Assembly (NCBI RefSeq): GCF_004912195.1
Contig: NZ_STGW01000004.1
Span: 137,764-191,811, forward strand
Length of the DNA: 54,048 nt
From: Nocardioides caeni
GTDB taxonomy: Bacteria; Actinomycetota; Actinomycetes; Propionibacteriales; Nocardioidaceae
Direction of reading: 5' to 3'
The translations under genes were made by a program, and so were the position numbers. Below, piece after piece: positions 15,543-26,242 of this stretch (position 1 is the stretch's first letter; each line of letters starts with the position of its first letter). The notes below the pieces were generated by a model. The model saw only the letters and a program-made list of their open reading frames with translations. It searched no databases and was not told the DNA's origin.

Positions 15543-17105
15543 TCAGCCGCAGGTCGGGCCGGCCGGCAGTGGCGCCGGGACGCCGACGGACGGCATGCCG
15601 AGGCCGACACCCTTCGACGTGGCGCCGCCCCCGCTGGTTGAGCCCGTCGAAACCCGACGCTCCCACGCGTCGCCGGACCGCGTGCGCCGCAGCGCCTTCA
15701 CGGGACCGTCCGCGACCAGGTGGTGCGGGGCGGCGTAGGTAATCTCGACGGTGACCATGTCGCCGGGGCGGGGCTCGCCGTCGACGCCCGTGAAGTCGGC
15801 CTCGAAGTGCACGAGCCGGTTGTCGGGGGCGCGACCGGAGAGCCGCCGGGTCTCGGCGTCCTTGCGGCCCTCGCCCTCGGCGACCATCAGCTCGAGCTCG
15901 CGACCGACCAGCTTCTGGTTCTCGGACCAGGTGATCTCGTTGACGAGCTCGACGAGGCGGTCGTAGCGGTGCGTGACGTCGGCCTGGGGGACCTGGTCGT
16001 CGAGGGTCGCGGCCGGCGTACCGGGGCGCTTGGAGTACTGGAAGGTGAACGCGCCCGCGAAGCGGGACTCGCGCACCACCTTGAGCGTCTCCTGGAAGTC
16101 CTCCTCGGTCTCGCCGGGGAAGCCGACGATGATGTCGGTGGTGATCGCCGCGTCCGGCATGGCGGCGCGCACGCGCTCGATGATGCCGAGGAACTTCTCC
16201 TGCCGGTAGGACCGGCGCATGTCCTTGAGGACCTTCGACGAGCCGGACTGCAGCGGCATGTGCAGGCTGGGCATCACGTTGGGGGTCTCGGCCATCGCCT
16301 CGATGACGTCGTCGGTGAACTCCGCCGGGTGCGGGCTGGTGAAGCGCACCCGCTCGAGGCCCTCGATCTCGCCACAGGCCCGCAGCAGCTTGGAGAACGC
16401 CTGCCGGTCGCCGAACTCCACGCCGTAGGCGTTGACGTTCTGGCCCAGCAGGGTGACCTCGGAGACGCCTTCGGTGACGAGCGCCTCGATCTCGGCGAGG
16501 ATCTCGCCGGGCCGGCGGTCCTTCTCCTTGCCCCGCAGGCTCGGCACGATGCAGAACGTGCAGGTGTTGTTGCAGCCGACGCTGATCGACACCCAGGCGG
16601 CATACGCCGACTCCCGCTTGGTCGGCAACGTCGAGGGGAACACGTCGAGGGACTCGAGGATCTCGACCTGCGCCTCCTCCAGCGCCCGGGCCCGGTCGAG
16701 GAGCGCCGGCAGGGAGCCGATGTTGTGGGTGCCGAAGACGACGTCGACCCACGGGGCCTTCTTGACGACGGTGTCGCGGTCCTTCTGCGCCATGCAGCCG
16801 CCGACGGCGATCTGCATGCCGGGACGCTTGGCCTTCAGCGGCGCCAGGTGCCCGAGGTTGCCGTAGAGCCGGTTGTCGGCGTTCTCCCGCACCGCGCAGG
16901 TGTTGAAGACGACGATGTCCGCGACGTCGGCCTGGTCCTTCGCGTCGGCCTTCTCGTGCCGCACGTAGCCGGCGTCCTCGAGGAGCCCGGAGAGACGCTC
17001 GGAGTCGTGGACGTTCATCTGGCAGCCGTAGGTGCGGACCTCGTAGGTGCGCGGCTGCTCGGACGGGGCTGCGGGGGCGACAGGGTGCTCGACGGTGGTG
17101 CTCAT
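15543..17105 (-). CDS. miaB: tRNA-2-methylthio-N6-dimethylallyladenosine synthase
   Basis: A 520-residue radical-SAM methylthiotransferase that converts i6A37 to ms2i6A37 in tRNA. The N-terminal MTTase domain has the three cluster-binding cysteines at 28, 70 and 104; the radical-SAM motif CNNTCTFC is at residues 178-185; the C-terminal TRAM domain follows at about 415-480. The last 30-40 residues ([11 protein letters not shown] ...) extend past the TRAM domain and are encoded by a repeat-like sequence, so the natural end of the gene has been extended. It is divergent from a small membrane-protein gene and the glu transporter operon, a neighbourhood also known from corynebacteria. Confidence 0.95.
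   Translation of the reverse strand: MSTTVEHPVAPAAPSEQPRTYEVRTYGCQMNVHDSERLSGLLEDAGYVRHEKADAKDQADVADIVVFNTCAVRENADNRLYGNLGHLAPLKAKRPGMQIAVGGCMAQKDRDTVVKKAPWVDVVFGTHNIGSLPALLDRARALEEAQVEILESLDVFPSTLPTKRESAYAAWVSISVGCNNTCTFCIVPSLRGKEKDRRPGEILAEIEALVTEGVSEVTLLGQNVNAYGVEFGDRQAFSKLLRACGEIEGLERVRFTSPHPAEFTDDVIEAMAETPNVMPSLHMPLQSGSSKVLKDMRRSYRQEKFLGIIERVRAAMPDAAITTDIIVGFPGETEEDFQETLKVVRESRFAGAFTFQYSKRPGTPAATLDDQVPQADVTHRYDRLVELVNEITWSENQKLVGRELELMVAEGEGRKDAETRRLSGRAPDNRLVHFEADFTGVDGEPRPGDMVTVEITYAAPHHLVADGPVKALRRTRSGDAWERRVSTGSTSGGGATSKGVGLGMPSVGVPAPLPAGPTCG
15631..15654. repeat. REP-like element, half B, inside the 3' end of miaB
   Basis: The plus-strand segment GCTGGTTGAGCCCGTCGAAA is of the dispersed type GGTTGAGCCTGTCGAAACC that I recall as abundant in Nocardioides and relatives. 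In the miaB frame it encodes the tail residues RVSTGSTSG, outside the conserved enzyme. Confidence 0.55.
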
Positions 17106-17164
17106 GACCGGTCAAGGGTACGGCGGCAGGCGGCTCGTCCCGTAACCCTCGGTAGGCTCGCCCC

Positions 17165-17560
17165 ATGACCGAGACCGTCACCCCGGGGTTCGTCGCGCGC
17201 AACAACCAGCTGCTCGGCAGCCTGTTGAGCATCGTGGCGCTGCTCGTGGCGGTCGGGCTCGGCGCCGGCATCATGCTCAGCACGAACACCCGCGGCATCT
17301 CCGCGATCCTCACCGTGCTGCTGATCGCGGGCGGGACCTTCACCCTCCTGCTGCTGACCATCGGTGCGGCGATGCGTGCCGCGACCGCTCCCGAGCAGTG
17401 GCGCGCCGAGGAGGACGACTGGCGCGGCGAGATGGGCCTGGCGCCCCTCACCGACGAGCTGCAGACCGCCTCCGCCTCGACCCAGCGCATCGCCGCCGTG
17501 CTCGGCGCCGTCGCGATCGTCCTGGGGCTGGGGCTCAGTGTCGTCCCGGCCATGCTCTGA
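17165..17560 (+). CDS. Hypothetical membrane protein
   Basis: A 131-residue protein with three predicted membrane helices (about residues 17-39, 46-68 and 106-129) and a charged cytoplasmic or external loop WRAEEDDWRGEMGLAPL between the second and third. It is divergent from miaB and lies 104 bases before gluA. I recognise no family; it could be a small accessory or stress membrane protein. Confidence 0.7.
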   Translation: MTETVTPGFVARNNQLLGSLLSIVALLVAVGLGAGIMLSTNTRGISAILTVLLIAGGTFTLLLLTIGAAMRAATAPEQWRAEEDDWRGEMGLAPLTDELQTASASTQRIAAVLGAVAIVLGLGLSVVPAML

Positions 17561-17588
17561 CCCCTCGCTGATCCGCACGCGCAGGTCA

Positions 17589-17601
17589 CGGAACGGTTCC
17601 G
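17589..17601. promoter_or_regulatory. Palindrome upstream of gluA
   Basis: CGGAAC-G-GTTCCG is a perfect 6-bp inverted repeat with a single central base, 64 bases before the gluA start. It could be an operator for the transporter operon; no known regulator is matched. Confidence 0.4.
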
Positions 17602-17664
17602 GTCCGGCCGACACCGCCCGCGGCACTAGCGGCGGCAGCATCGCCGGGGCTAGCGTGCCTTGGC

Positions 17665-18432
17665 ATGACGGCCCCTCTCAGCGAGGACCTACGAGCCCGC
17701 GATCTCGTGGAGCTGCGTGGCGTCCAGAAGTGGTACGGCGACCTCCACGTGCTGCAGGACATCGACCTGAGCGTGGCGCAGGGCGAGGTCGTGGTCGTCA
17801 TCGGACCGTCCGGCTCCGGCAAGTCGACGCTGTGCCGCACCATCAACCGGCTCGAGCCGGTCGACGAGGGCACCATCCTCATCGACGGAGCGCCGCTCCC
17901 CCAGGAGGGCAAGGCGCTCGCCCGGCACCGCGCCGACGTCGGGATGGTCTTCCAGAGCTTCAACCTCTTCGCCCACAAGACGATCCTCGACAACGTGACC
18001 CTTGGTCCGATCAAGGTCCGCAAGATGGCCAAGGCCGACGCCGAGAAGCGCGCCCACGAGCTCCTCGACCGCGTCGGGGTCGGTCACCAGGCGGCGAAGT
18101 ATCCCGCCCAGCTCTCCGGCGGCCAGCAGCAGCGCGTCGCCATCGCCCGCTCGCTGGCGATGGACCCCAAGGTCATGCTCTTCGACGAGCCGACCTCCGC
18201 GCTCGACCCGGAGATGATCAAGGAGGTCCTCGACGTCATGGTCGACCTCGCCGAGCGCGGGATGACGATGATCGTCGTGACCCACGAGATGGGATTTGCG
18301 CGCACCGCGGCCAACCGTGTCGTCTTCATGGCCGACGGACGGATCGTCGAGTCCGCGGACCCCGAGTCGTTCTTCACCAACCCGCAGTCCGACCGGGCCA
18401 GGGACTTCCTCGGGAAGATCCTCAAGCACTGA
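17665..18432 (+). CDS. gluA: Glutamate/polar amino-acid ABC transporter ATP-binding protein
   Basis: A 255-residue ATPase that powers amino-acid import. Walker [10 protein letters not shown], the Q-loop [10 protein letters not shown], the ABC signature LSGGQQQR, Walker [15 protein letters not shown] and the switch His in VVTHEMGFA are all intact and typical of the GlnQ/GluA group. It starts a four-gene operon ATPase, binding lipoprotein, two permeases. In Corynebacterium glutamicum gluABCD also lies next to miaB, which supports the glutamate assignment; glutamine or aspartate cannot be excluded. Confidence 0.93.
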   Translation: MTAPLSEDLRARDLVELRGVQKWYGDLHVLQDIDLSVAQGEVVVVIGPSGSGKSTLCRTINRLEPVDEGTILIDGAPLPQEGKALARHRADVGMVFQSFNLFAHKTILDNVTLGPIKVRKMAKADAEKRAHELLDRVGVGHQAAKYPAQLSGGQQQRVAIARSLAMDPKVMLFDEPTSALDPEMIKEVLDVMVDLAERGMTMIVVTHEMGFARTAANRVVFMADGRIVESADPESFFTNPQSDRARDFLGKILKH

Positions 18433-18499
18433 TCGAGCACTGATCGAGCACCAACCCGACGCACGTTCGATCCGGACCACCCGGGAAAGAAGGAGAGAG

Positions 18500-19300
18500 A
18501 TGCGCACGAAGATGATGGCCGCCACGCTGGCGGCCGGCCTCGCCCTCAGCCTCACCGCTTGCGGCGGGGACGACGACGACGACAAGTTCAAGATCGGCAT
18601 CAAGGTCGACCAGCCGGGCCTGGGCCTCAAGGAGTCCGACGGCTCCTTCAGCGGGTTCGACGTCGACATGGCCCGCTACATCGCCGAGGGACTGGGCCAC
18701 GACCTCGACGACGTGGAGTTCGTGGAGGCGGTCTCCGCCAACCGCGAGACGTTCCTCGAGAACGGGACCGTCGACATGATCCTGGCGACGTACTCCATCA
18801 CCGACGAGCGCAAGGAGAAGGTCGACTTCGCCGGCCCCTACTACGTCGCCGGACAGGACCTGCTGGTCCGCGCCGACGACGACAGCATCACCGGGCCCGA
18901 GAGCCTCGACGGCAAGACGCTCTGCTCGGTCACCGGATCGACGTCCGCCCAGCGGGTCAAGGACGAGTACTCCGACAAGGTCCAGCTGCAGGAGTTCGAC
19001 TCGTACTCCAAGTGCGTGGACGCCCTGCTCGGCGGCCAGATCGACGCGCTGACGACCGACGACATCATCCTGGCCGGCTTCGCCCAGCAGCACCCGGGCG
19101 AGCTCAAGGTCGTGGGCAGCCCGTTCTCCGAGGAGAACTACGGCGTCGGCCTGCCGAAGGACTCCGAGGACCGCGACAAGATCAACGACCTCATCGAGGA
19201 GGCGTTCGAGGACGGCGCCTGGGAGAAGGCGTTCAACGACAACCTCGGCGACAGTGGCTACCCGCTGCCCGAGACGCCGCCGACCGTCGACCGCTACTGA
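18500..19300 (+). CDS. gluB: Glutamate-binding lipoprotein of ABC transporter
   Basis: A 266-residue solute-binding protein. A lipoprotein signal MRTKMMAATLAAGLALSLTAC ends in the lipobox LTAC, with lipid attachment at Cys21, followed by a flexible acidic stretch. The mature part is a type II periplasmic-binding fold: FSGFDVDMARYIAE, SITDERKEKVDFAGPYY and YGVGLPKDSEDRD are characteristic of family 3 (polar amino acids). A strong ribosome site AAGGAGAG precedes the ATG at 18500. Confidence 0.92.
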   Translation: MRTKMMAATLAAGLALSLTACGGDDDDDKFKIGIKVDQPGLGLKESDGSFSGFDVDMARYIAEGLGHDLDDVEFVEAVSANRETFLENGTVDMILATYSITDERKEKVDFAGPYYVAGQDLLVRADDDSITGPESLDGKTLCSVTGSTSAQRVKDEYSDKVQLQEFDSYSKCVDALLGGQIDALTTDDIILAGFAQQHPGELKVVGSPFSEENYGVGLPKDSEDRDKINDLIEEAFEDGAWEKAFNDNLGDSGYPLPETPPTVDRY

Positions 19301-19350
19301 TCCGACCGACCCGGTCCTGACCCGGCCCTGACCACGGAAGGCGGTCCGCA

Positions 19351-20037
19351 GTGGACGTGATCATCGAGGCGTTCCCCGACATCCTGCAGGCGTTCTGGCT
19401 CAACATCCGCCTGGCGCTCTACAGCGGGGTCCTCGCGCTCGTCCTCGGCACGCTGCTGGCCGCCTTCCGGGTCTCCCCCGTGCCCCTGCTGCGACTGATC
19501 GGGACCGTGTGGGTCAACACGATCCGCAACACCCCACTGACGCTGGTGATCACGTTCATGCTGTTCGGGCTGAGCTACCAGCTGGGCGTCACGTTCAGCG
19601 ACACGATCAGCGAGAACGTCTTCTGGCTGGCCGTCGTCGGCCTCGGGGTCTACACCGCGGCGTTCGTCTGCGAGGTGCTGCGGGCCGGCATCAACACCGT
19701 CGACGTCGGACAGTCGGAGGCAGCACGCTCACTGGGCTTCACCTTCACCCAGAACCTGCGCCTGGTGATCCTGCCGCAGGCCTTCCGCGCGGTGATCGCC
19801 CCGCTCGGCAGCACCTTCATCGCGCTGATCAAGAACACGACGATCGCCGTCGTCATCGGCGTCACCACCGCCGAGGGCATCAACGAGTCGTCGGGCCTGA
19901 TGCGCACGCTCATCGAATTCAACGGCGACCAGACGATCCTGATCTTCGCGGTGTTCGCGCTCGGGTTCGTGATCATCACCCTCCCGATCGGGCTGCTGAC
20001 GTCGTGGGCGGCAAAGCGGCTCGGAGGTGTGCGATGA
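19351..20037 (+). CDS. gluC: Glutamate ABC transporter permease 1
   Basis: A 228-residue inner-membrane permease with about five hydrophobic segments and the cytoplasmic EAA coupling motif SEAARSLGFTFTQNLRLVIL that contacts the ATPase. The N-terminal LNIRLALYSGVLALVLGTLLA block is typical of HisM/GlnP-type polar amino-acid permeases. The start is the GTG at 19351, with GAAGGCGG as a ribosome site. It overlaps gluD by 4 bases (ATGA). Confidence 0.92.
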   Translation: MDVIIEAFPDILQAFWLNIRLALYSGVLALVLGTLLAAFRVSPVPLLRLIGTVWVNTIRNTPLTLVITFMLFGLSYQLGVTFSDTISENVFWLAVVGLGVYTAAFVCEVLRAGINTVDVGQSEAARSLGFTFTQNLRLVILPQAFRAVIAPLGSTFIALIKNTTIAVVIGVTTAEGINESSGLMRTLIEFNGDQTILIFAVFALGFVIITLPIGLLTSWAAKRLGGVR

Positions 20038-20933
20038 AGTCGGCCTCCGGCTCCGTCCTGTACGACGTCCCGGGCCCACGCGCCCGGGCGCGCAACATGG
20101 TGCTCAACGTGATCGGCGCGGTGCTGATCGCGGCCGCCGGCTGGTACGTCTACGACAAGTTCGCCCAGGACCCGAAGGGCCCGCAGACCAGCCAGTGGGA
20201 CCCCGAGAAGTGGAAGCCCTTCCTCGAGGGCGACACGTGGGACAACTTCCTGCTGCCCGGGATCGAGGGGACGCTGAAGGCGGCCGCCCTCGCGGCGGTG
20301 CTGGCGATGGCATTCGGCACGCTCTGCGCCGTGGGGCGGATGTCGACGATCCGGCCGGTCGCGTGGATCGCTGCGGCGGTCATCGAGTTCTTCCGCGCCG
20401 TCCCGCTGCTGATCATGATGATCTTCCTGTGGCTGGCGCCGACCAAGCTCTTCGGCGCCGACGCCAACGTGTTCCTGGCCGTCGTGCTCGCGCTGATGTT
20501 CTACAACGGCGCCGTGATCGCGGAGGTCATCCGCGCCGGGGTCCAGGCACTGCCCCGCGGCCAACGTGAGGCCGGAGCCGCGATCGGCCTCACCAACGCC
20601 CAGGTGATGCGGCTGATCCTGCTGCCGCAGGCACTGCGCGCGATGCTGCCCGCCATCGTCGCCCAGCTCGTCGTGCTCCTGAAGGACAGCGCACTGGGCT
20701 ACATCATCGGCTACGCCGAGCTGCTGCGGCAGGGCAACAACATCGCCACCAACAACGGCAACCTCGTGCCCGCCCTTCTGGTCATCGCGGCGATCTTCAT
20801 CGTCATGAACCTGGCGCTGACGGGTCTCGCCAACTGGATCGAGCGACGCACGCGTCGTCGTGGTCGCACCGCCGCGACGGTGGGCCACGCCGACGTCGTA
20901 CCGCCCGCGGCCGGGACGGGTGCCGCGCTCTGA
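20034..20933 (+). CDS. gluD: Glutamate ABC transporter permease 2
   Basis: A 299-residue permease, longer than GluC by an N-terminal membrane anchor (NMVLNVIGAVLIAAAGWYVY) and a soluble stretch before the permease core. The EAA loop REAGAAIGLTNAQVMRLILL and the EFFRAVPLLIMMIFLW segment are family hallmarks. It pairs with GluC to form the channel. A hairpin that spans its stop codon ends the operon. Confidence 0.92.
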   Translation: MKSASGSVLYDVPGPRARARNMVLNVIGAVLIAAAGWYVYDKFAQDPKGPQTSQWDPEKWKPFLEGDTWDNFLLPGIEGTLKAAALAAVLAMAFGTLCAVGRMSTIRPVAWIAAAVIEFFRAVPLLIMMIFLWLAPTKLFGADANVFLAVVLALMFYNGAVIAEVIRAGVQALPRGQREAGAAIGLTNAQVMRLILLPQALRAMLPAIVAQLVVLLKDSALGYIIGYAELLRQGNNIATNNGNLVPALLVIAAIFIVMNLALTGLANWIERRTRRRGRTAATVGHADVVPPAAGTGAAL

Positions 20934-20944
20934 ACGCGGCACCC
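20918..20944. terminator. Bidirectional terminator hairpin after gluD
   Basis: A perfect 10-bp stem, GGGTGCCGCG and its complement, with a 7-base loop that includes the gluD stop codon. It separates gluD from the convergent DUF4442 gene. Confidence 0.7.
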
Positions 20945-20949
20945 CGGGC

Positions 20950-21426
20950 TCACTTCTTGCTGGTCACCCAGAGGTTGATGACGCCCTCGATGACGACCGT
21001 GCCGTCGTCGAGCTGACCGCGGACCCGGACCGGCAGGTCACCCTCGGCACCGTCCCACTGCTCCTGGTCGGTCTCGGCGATGCAGGTGATGTCGCCGGTC
21101 GCCTTTGCGGTGTAGGAGATCGACATGCCCTTGGGGATCCAGCGCTTGGTGCTGGGGACGGTCGACTCGGCGAGCGCGCCCATCGCCATCTCCAGGCCGT
21201 TGCAGAGCGCGATCGCGTGCACGGTGCCGATGTGGTTCTGCACGCTGCGGCGCTTGGCGAAGGTGATCTCCGCGTAGTTGGGCCGCATGTCGACCACGCG
21301 CGGGTGGATCGTCGCGAAGTAGGGCGCCTTCTGCGCGAAGGCGAGCGAGAAGACGCGCTTGCCGATCGTGCCGCCGACGACGGGCAGGCCGGTGGTGGTC
21401 TTCCAGAGGTTGTGCACCTGAGTCAT
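20950..21426 (-). CDS. DUF4442 hotdog-fold thioesterase-like protein
   Basis: A 158-residue protein of the DUF4442 group, with a hotdog fold like acyl-CoA thioesterases. The block RPNYAEITFAKRRSVQNHIGTVHAIALCNGLEMAMG holds the conserved helix and the His-Asn-His-type positions. I start at the ATG at 21426, since the upstream in-frame part lies in the neighbouring gene. It probably hydrolyses acyl-CoA, but no substrate can be given. Confidence 0.75.
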   Translation of the reverse strand: MTQVHNLWKTTTGLPVVGGTIGKRVFSLAFAQKAPYFATIHPRVVDMRPNYAEITFAKRRSVQNHIGTVHAIALCNGLEMAMGALAESTVPSTKRWIPKGMSISYTAKATGDITCIAETDQEQWDGAEGDLPVRVRGQLDDGTVVIEGVINLWVTSKK

Positions 21427-21436
21427 GGCGCTCAGA

Positions 21437-22366
21437 TTACTCGTGAGTAACAACGTCGGCAACGGCAGGCCGGGGCTCGCGGAGGAACTCCAGGATCCGG
21501 GCGTTCACCACGTCGGGACGCTCCAGCTGCAGGAAGTGGCCAGCGGCCTCGATCACGGCGACGCGGCTGCCGGCGGGCAGGCGGTCGCCGATGCGGCCCG
21601 CCCACCTCGCGTCGAGACACCCGTCGTCGGCGCCCTGGAGATAGAGCAGCGGCACCTTCGGCTCCGCGACCCAGTCGCGGGCCAGCGGCGCATAGTGGGC
21701 GGGCAGGCTGCGGATCCGCGGCTGCGCCCGGTAGTAGCCGATCGCGGCCGACCGGTGCGCTGCGTCCGGCAGCGCGGCGGCCAGGTAGGCGAGATCCGCC
21801 ATGGCGTCGTACCCCGGCGACCAGCGACGCCACAGGTGCGCGACCAAGCGGTCGAAGGTGCGCTCCGGGACGGCCGGCACCTGGTTGAACAGGGTGTACC
21901 AGCTCATCGCGGCCTGGCGCGGCAGGATCCGGGCCCACTGCCAGAGGTCGTCGCGCCGCGGGTTCATCGCAGCGAACGGCGGCACCGCCATGCTGACGAT
22001 CGCGGCAAAGGGGTTGGCGTCGGAGGCGGCGATGCCGTTGGCGGTGATCGCGCCCCAGTCGTGCCCGACGAGGACCGCCCGCTCGTCGCCGCCGAAGGCG
22101 CCGTGGAGGCCGAGCACGTCGTCCATCAGCGCCGGCACGTGGAAGGACCCGTCGGCGGGCAGCGAGCTCGGGGCGTAGCCGCGGGTGAAGGGCGCCACGA
22201 CGCGATAGCCCTCCGCGGCGAGCGCCGGACCGAGGTGGCGCCAGGTGTGCGCGGTGTCGGGGAAGCCGTGCACCAGGACCGCGAGCGGACGCTCCCGGTC
22301 GTCGGCATCGCCCCACACGAGGCTGGCGAGGGTCACCCGGTCGAGAGCAGTGGCGCGCTGATCCAC
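21437..22366 (-). CDS. Alpha/beta hydrolase (epoxide hydrolase-like)
   Basis: A 309-residue cytoplasmic hydrolase. The oxyanion motif VLVHGFPDTAHTW, the nucleophile elbow VGHDWGAI with an Asp nucleophile, and the late GAGHFLQLERPD with the catalytic His place it with epoxide hydrolases and haloalkane dehalogenases. The GTG at 22366 is chosen, as an upstream extension would cross into the divergent MarR gene. It is divergent from that regulator with 84 bases between them, so MarR control is likely. Confidence 0.84.
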   Translation of the reverse strand: MDQRATALDRVTLASLVWGDADDRERPLAVLVHGFPDTAHTWRHLGPALAAEGYRVVAPFTRGYAPSSLPADGSFHVPALMDDVLGLHGAFGGDERAVLVGHDWGAITANGIAASDANPFAAIVSMAVPPFAAMNPRRDDLWQWARILPRQAAMSWYTLFNQVPAVPERTFDRLVAHLWRRWSPGYDAMADLAYLAAALPDAAHRSAAIGYYRAQPRIRSLPAHYAPLARDWVAEPKVPLLYLQGADDGCLDARWAGRIGDRLPAGSRVAVIEAAGHFLQLERPDVVNARILEFLREPRPAVADVVTHE

Positions 22367-22408
22367 GCCCGCGACCCTAGTGGTCGCGTCGCCGGCTGCC
22401 CAACATTG

Positions 22409-22422
22409 TCTTGACATAAAGA
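22409..22422. promoter_or_regulatory. Candidate MarR-type operator
   Basis: TCTTGACATAAAGA is an imperfect palindrome (TCTT-A--T-AAGA) close to the TCTTGAnnTCAAGA type of site I recall for actinobacterial MarR proteins. It lies 29 bases before the marR-like start and 43 bases before the divergent hydrolase start. Confidence 0.5.
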
Positions 22423-22450
22423 TTCTCGACAGGTCCGCTACGCTGGCGGC

Positions 22451-22939
22451 ATGCGGGACGATGTCGACGAGCTGATCGAGGCGTGGGCGCGCGAGCGCAA
22501 CGACCTGGACCTCGCCCCCGTCGCGGTCTTCAGCCGGATCTCCCGGCTCGCGCACCACGTCGACCGGGCCCGTCGCCAGGCGTTCACCACCCACGACATC
22601 GAGTCCTGGGAGTTCGACGTCCTCGCGGCCCTGCGCCGCGCGGGCGACCCCTACGAGCTGTCCCCCGGCCGTCTCCTCAAGGAGACCCTGGTGACCAGCG
22701 GCACCATGACCAACCGCGTCGACCGGCTCACCGCCCGCGGCCTCGTGGAGCGCAACCCCGACCCCTCCGACCGCCGCGGCGTCCTGGTCCGGCTCACCCC
22801 CGACGGCAAGGACGCCGTCGACGGCGCCTTCGCGGCGCTCCTCGGCGCGGAGCGCGACCTGCTCACCGGCCTGACCGGCGACGACCAGGCCGAGCTGGCC
22901 GACCTGCTGCGACGGCTGCTGCTCCCCTTCGCGGACTAG
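22451..22939 (+). CDS. MarR-family transcriptional regulator
   Basis: A 162-residue winged-helix regulator. The recognition region SPGRLLKETLVTSGTMTNRV and the wing RGLVERNPDPSDRRGVLVRLTPDGK are standard MarR features, flanked by dimerisation helices at both ends. It likely represses itself and the divergent hydrolase and responds to a small phenolic or lipid ligand, by analogy. No ligand pocket can be judged from sequence alone. Confidence 0.9.
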   Translation: MRDDVDELIEAWARERNDLDLAPVAVFSRISRLAHHVDRARRQAFTTHDIESWEFDVLAALRRAGDPYELSPGRLLKETLVTSGTMTNRVDRLTARGLVERNPDPSDRRGVLVRLTPDGKDAVDGAFAALLGAERDLLTGLTGDDQAELADLLRRLLLPFAD

Positions 22940-22958
22940 CGTCCCGGCTCCGACCGGG

Positions 22959-24320
22959 TCAGATGGCGAGCTGCGGTCCCCGGAGCAGGGTGTTCGGAGA
23001 GGGCTCCGGCGGCCGGTAGCGCTCGGCCTGCTCGACGTCCACGACGCCGAAGTCGTGCAGCACCTCGATCACGCCACCGCGGAGGCTCCACAGCTCGTTG
23101 GCCGTGCCGCGCACGCACGCGACGGTCGCGTCGCGCAGCTGCGACCACTCGGCGTGGATCCCGTCGGACGCGCGGCCGATGGTGGCGGGCCGGCTCATCG
23201 AGTGCTTCGGCTCGATGTCCTCGATGGCATAGGCCGTCCGGTCCAGGCTCGTGGTCGCACCCGGGATCGAGACCTCGGCGACATAGCGCAGTCCGCCACG
23301 GTCGATGGCGACGACATCGCCTGCGTCCGCCAGCGCCGCCGGGTCACTGCCCGCGCCGGTGATCCGCGACAGGTCGAAGGCCGGCGAGCCCGAGATCAGC
23401 GTGGTGGCACGCCCGCTGCGGGTCGCGAGGTCGTCCTCCTGCTCGGTGATCGAGGTGTTGAGGCTGGTCAGCGCCTCGGTCATCAGCGTCCACGACTCGT
23501 GCTCGTCGTAGCCGGCGAGGGAGACCTCGATCGGGTTGGGCTCCGCGCCCTCGGGGATCAGCGCGTCGGCCAGCCCGACCGCAGCACCGATCGCGCTGAT
23601 CGCCGTCGACAGGCCGCCCGTGGCGAAGACGCCGACCGCGGTGATCAGGGCACGCGGGATCGCCAGGTCGATGCTGCCCCCGCCGACCAGGCCCTTCTTG
23701 TCCATCACCTCGAAGCAGGCGTCGAACAGGGCCGCCACGTCGGTGCGCGCCTTCTCCAGGATCGACGCCTGCCCGGCGAGGTGCTGGCCGAGCACGCCGG
23801 TCGCGGCGAACTCGCCGCGGATCACGTCATCGGTCTTCGTCACCAGCACGTCGTACATCTGGGTGGCGGTGTAGCCCTCCATCGCGCCGATCTTGGCGTC
23901 GATGGTCTCGCGGGCGCTGTGCAGGTCGCCGTTGCCCAGCACGGGTACGCCGGAGGCGCCCGGGTCGAGGTCGTCGGCATCGAGGGCCGACGGGTCGAGC
24001 AGCGAGTTGGCCTGCGTCCGCAGCGCGTCGACCCGCCATCCCAGCCAGGCCGGGTCCGGCAGCTCGGTCCAGGGCTCCAGGACCTCAGGCACGGTGGCGC
24101 GCCAGTCGGCGAAGAGGTCCCGGAAGTAGGTGTCCTCGGTGCGTTCGCCGTTGTTGTAGGTCGTGCCGTCGTTGTCGCACTGCCAGTGCGAGGCGAGGCC
24201 GATGATGGTCCAGCCGCCGCTGCCGTTGCGCGTGCCCCAGCCCATGGTCTGCATCCGCCAGTCGATGGCCGCCTCGGCGATGCGGGGGATCAGCGAGCTC
24301 AGGTCGTCGTAGCCGGTCAT
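22959..24320 (-). CDS. Unrecognised 453-residue helical protein
   Basis: I do not recognise this gene. It has no signal peptide. Residues about 1-75 are Trp-rich (DWRMQTMGWGTRNGSGGW, SHWQCDND), 80-210 are helical with alternating charges, and 215-260 hold a small-residue hydrophobic stretch (ALITAVGVFATGGLSTAISA, then IGAAVGLADALI) that could insert in a membrane or form a helical hairpin. Residues 260-330 are again helical. The overall pattern recalls substrates of type VII (ESX) secretion or their helical N-domains, but no ESX gene is in the window, so this is only a suggestion. It ends convergent with the MarR gene. Confidence 0.7.
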   Translation of the reverse strand: MTGYDDLSSLIPRIAEAAIDWRMQTMGWGTRNGSGGWTIIGLASHWQCDNDGTTYNNGERTEDTYFRDLFADWRATVPEVLEPWTELPDPAWLGWRVDALRTQANSLLDPSALDADDLDPGASGVPVLGNGDLHSARETIDAKIGAMEGYTATQMYDVLVTKTDDVIRGEFAATGVLGQHLAGQASILEKARTDVAALFDACFEVMDKKGLVGGGSIDLAIPRALITAVGVFATGGLSTAISAIGAAVGLADALIPEGAEPNPIEVSLAGYDEHESWTLMTEALTSLNTSITEQEDDLATRSGRATTLISGSPAFDLSRITGAGSDPAALADAGDVVAIDRGGLRYVAEVSIPGATTSLDRTAYAIEDIEPKHSMSRPATIGRASDGIHAEWSQLRDATVACVRGTANELWSLRGGVIEVLHDFGVVDVEQAERYRPPEPSPNTLLRGPQLAI

Positions 24321-24358
24321 GGTCGACGCACCTACCCGGCGGCGTCAGGCGTCAACCC

Positions 24359-26234
<1,876 letters not shown>

Positions 26235-26242
<8 letters not shown>

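Noticed and set aside
22411..22440. TTGACA as a -35 box of the MarR gene
   Set aside because: No -10-like hexamer lies 16-18 bases further on; the hexamer is better explained as part of the palindromic operator.
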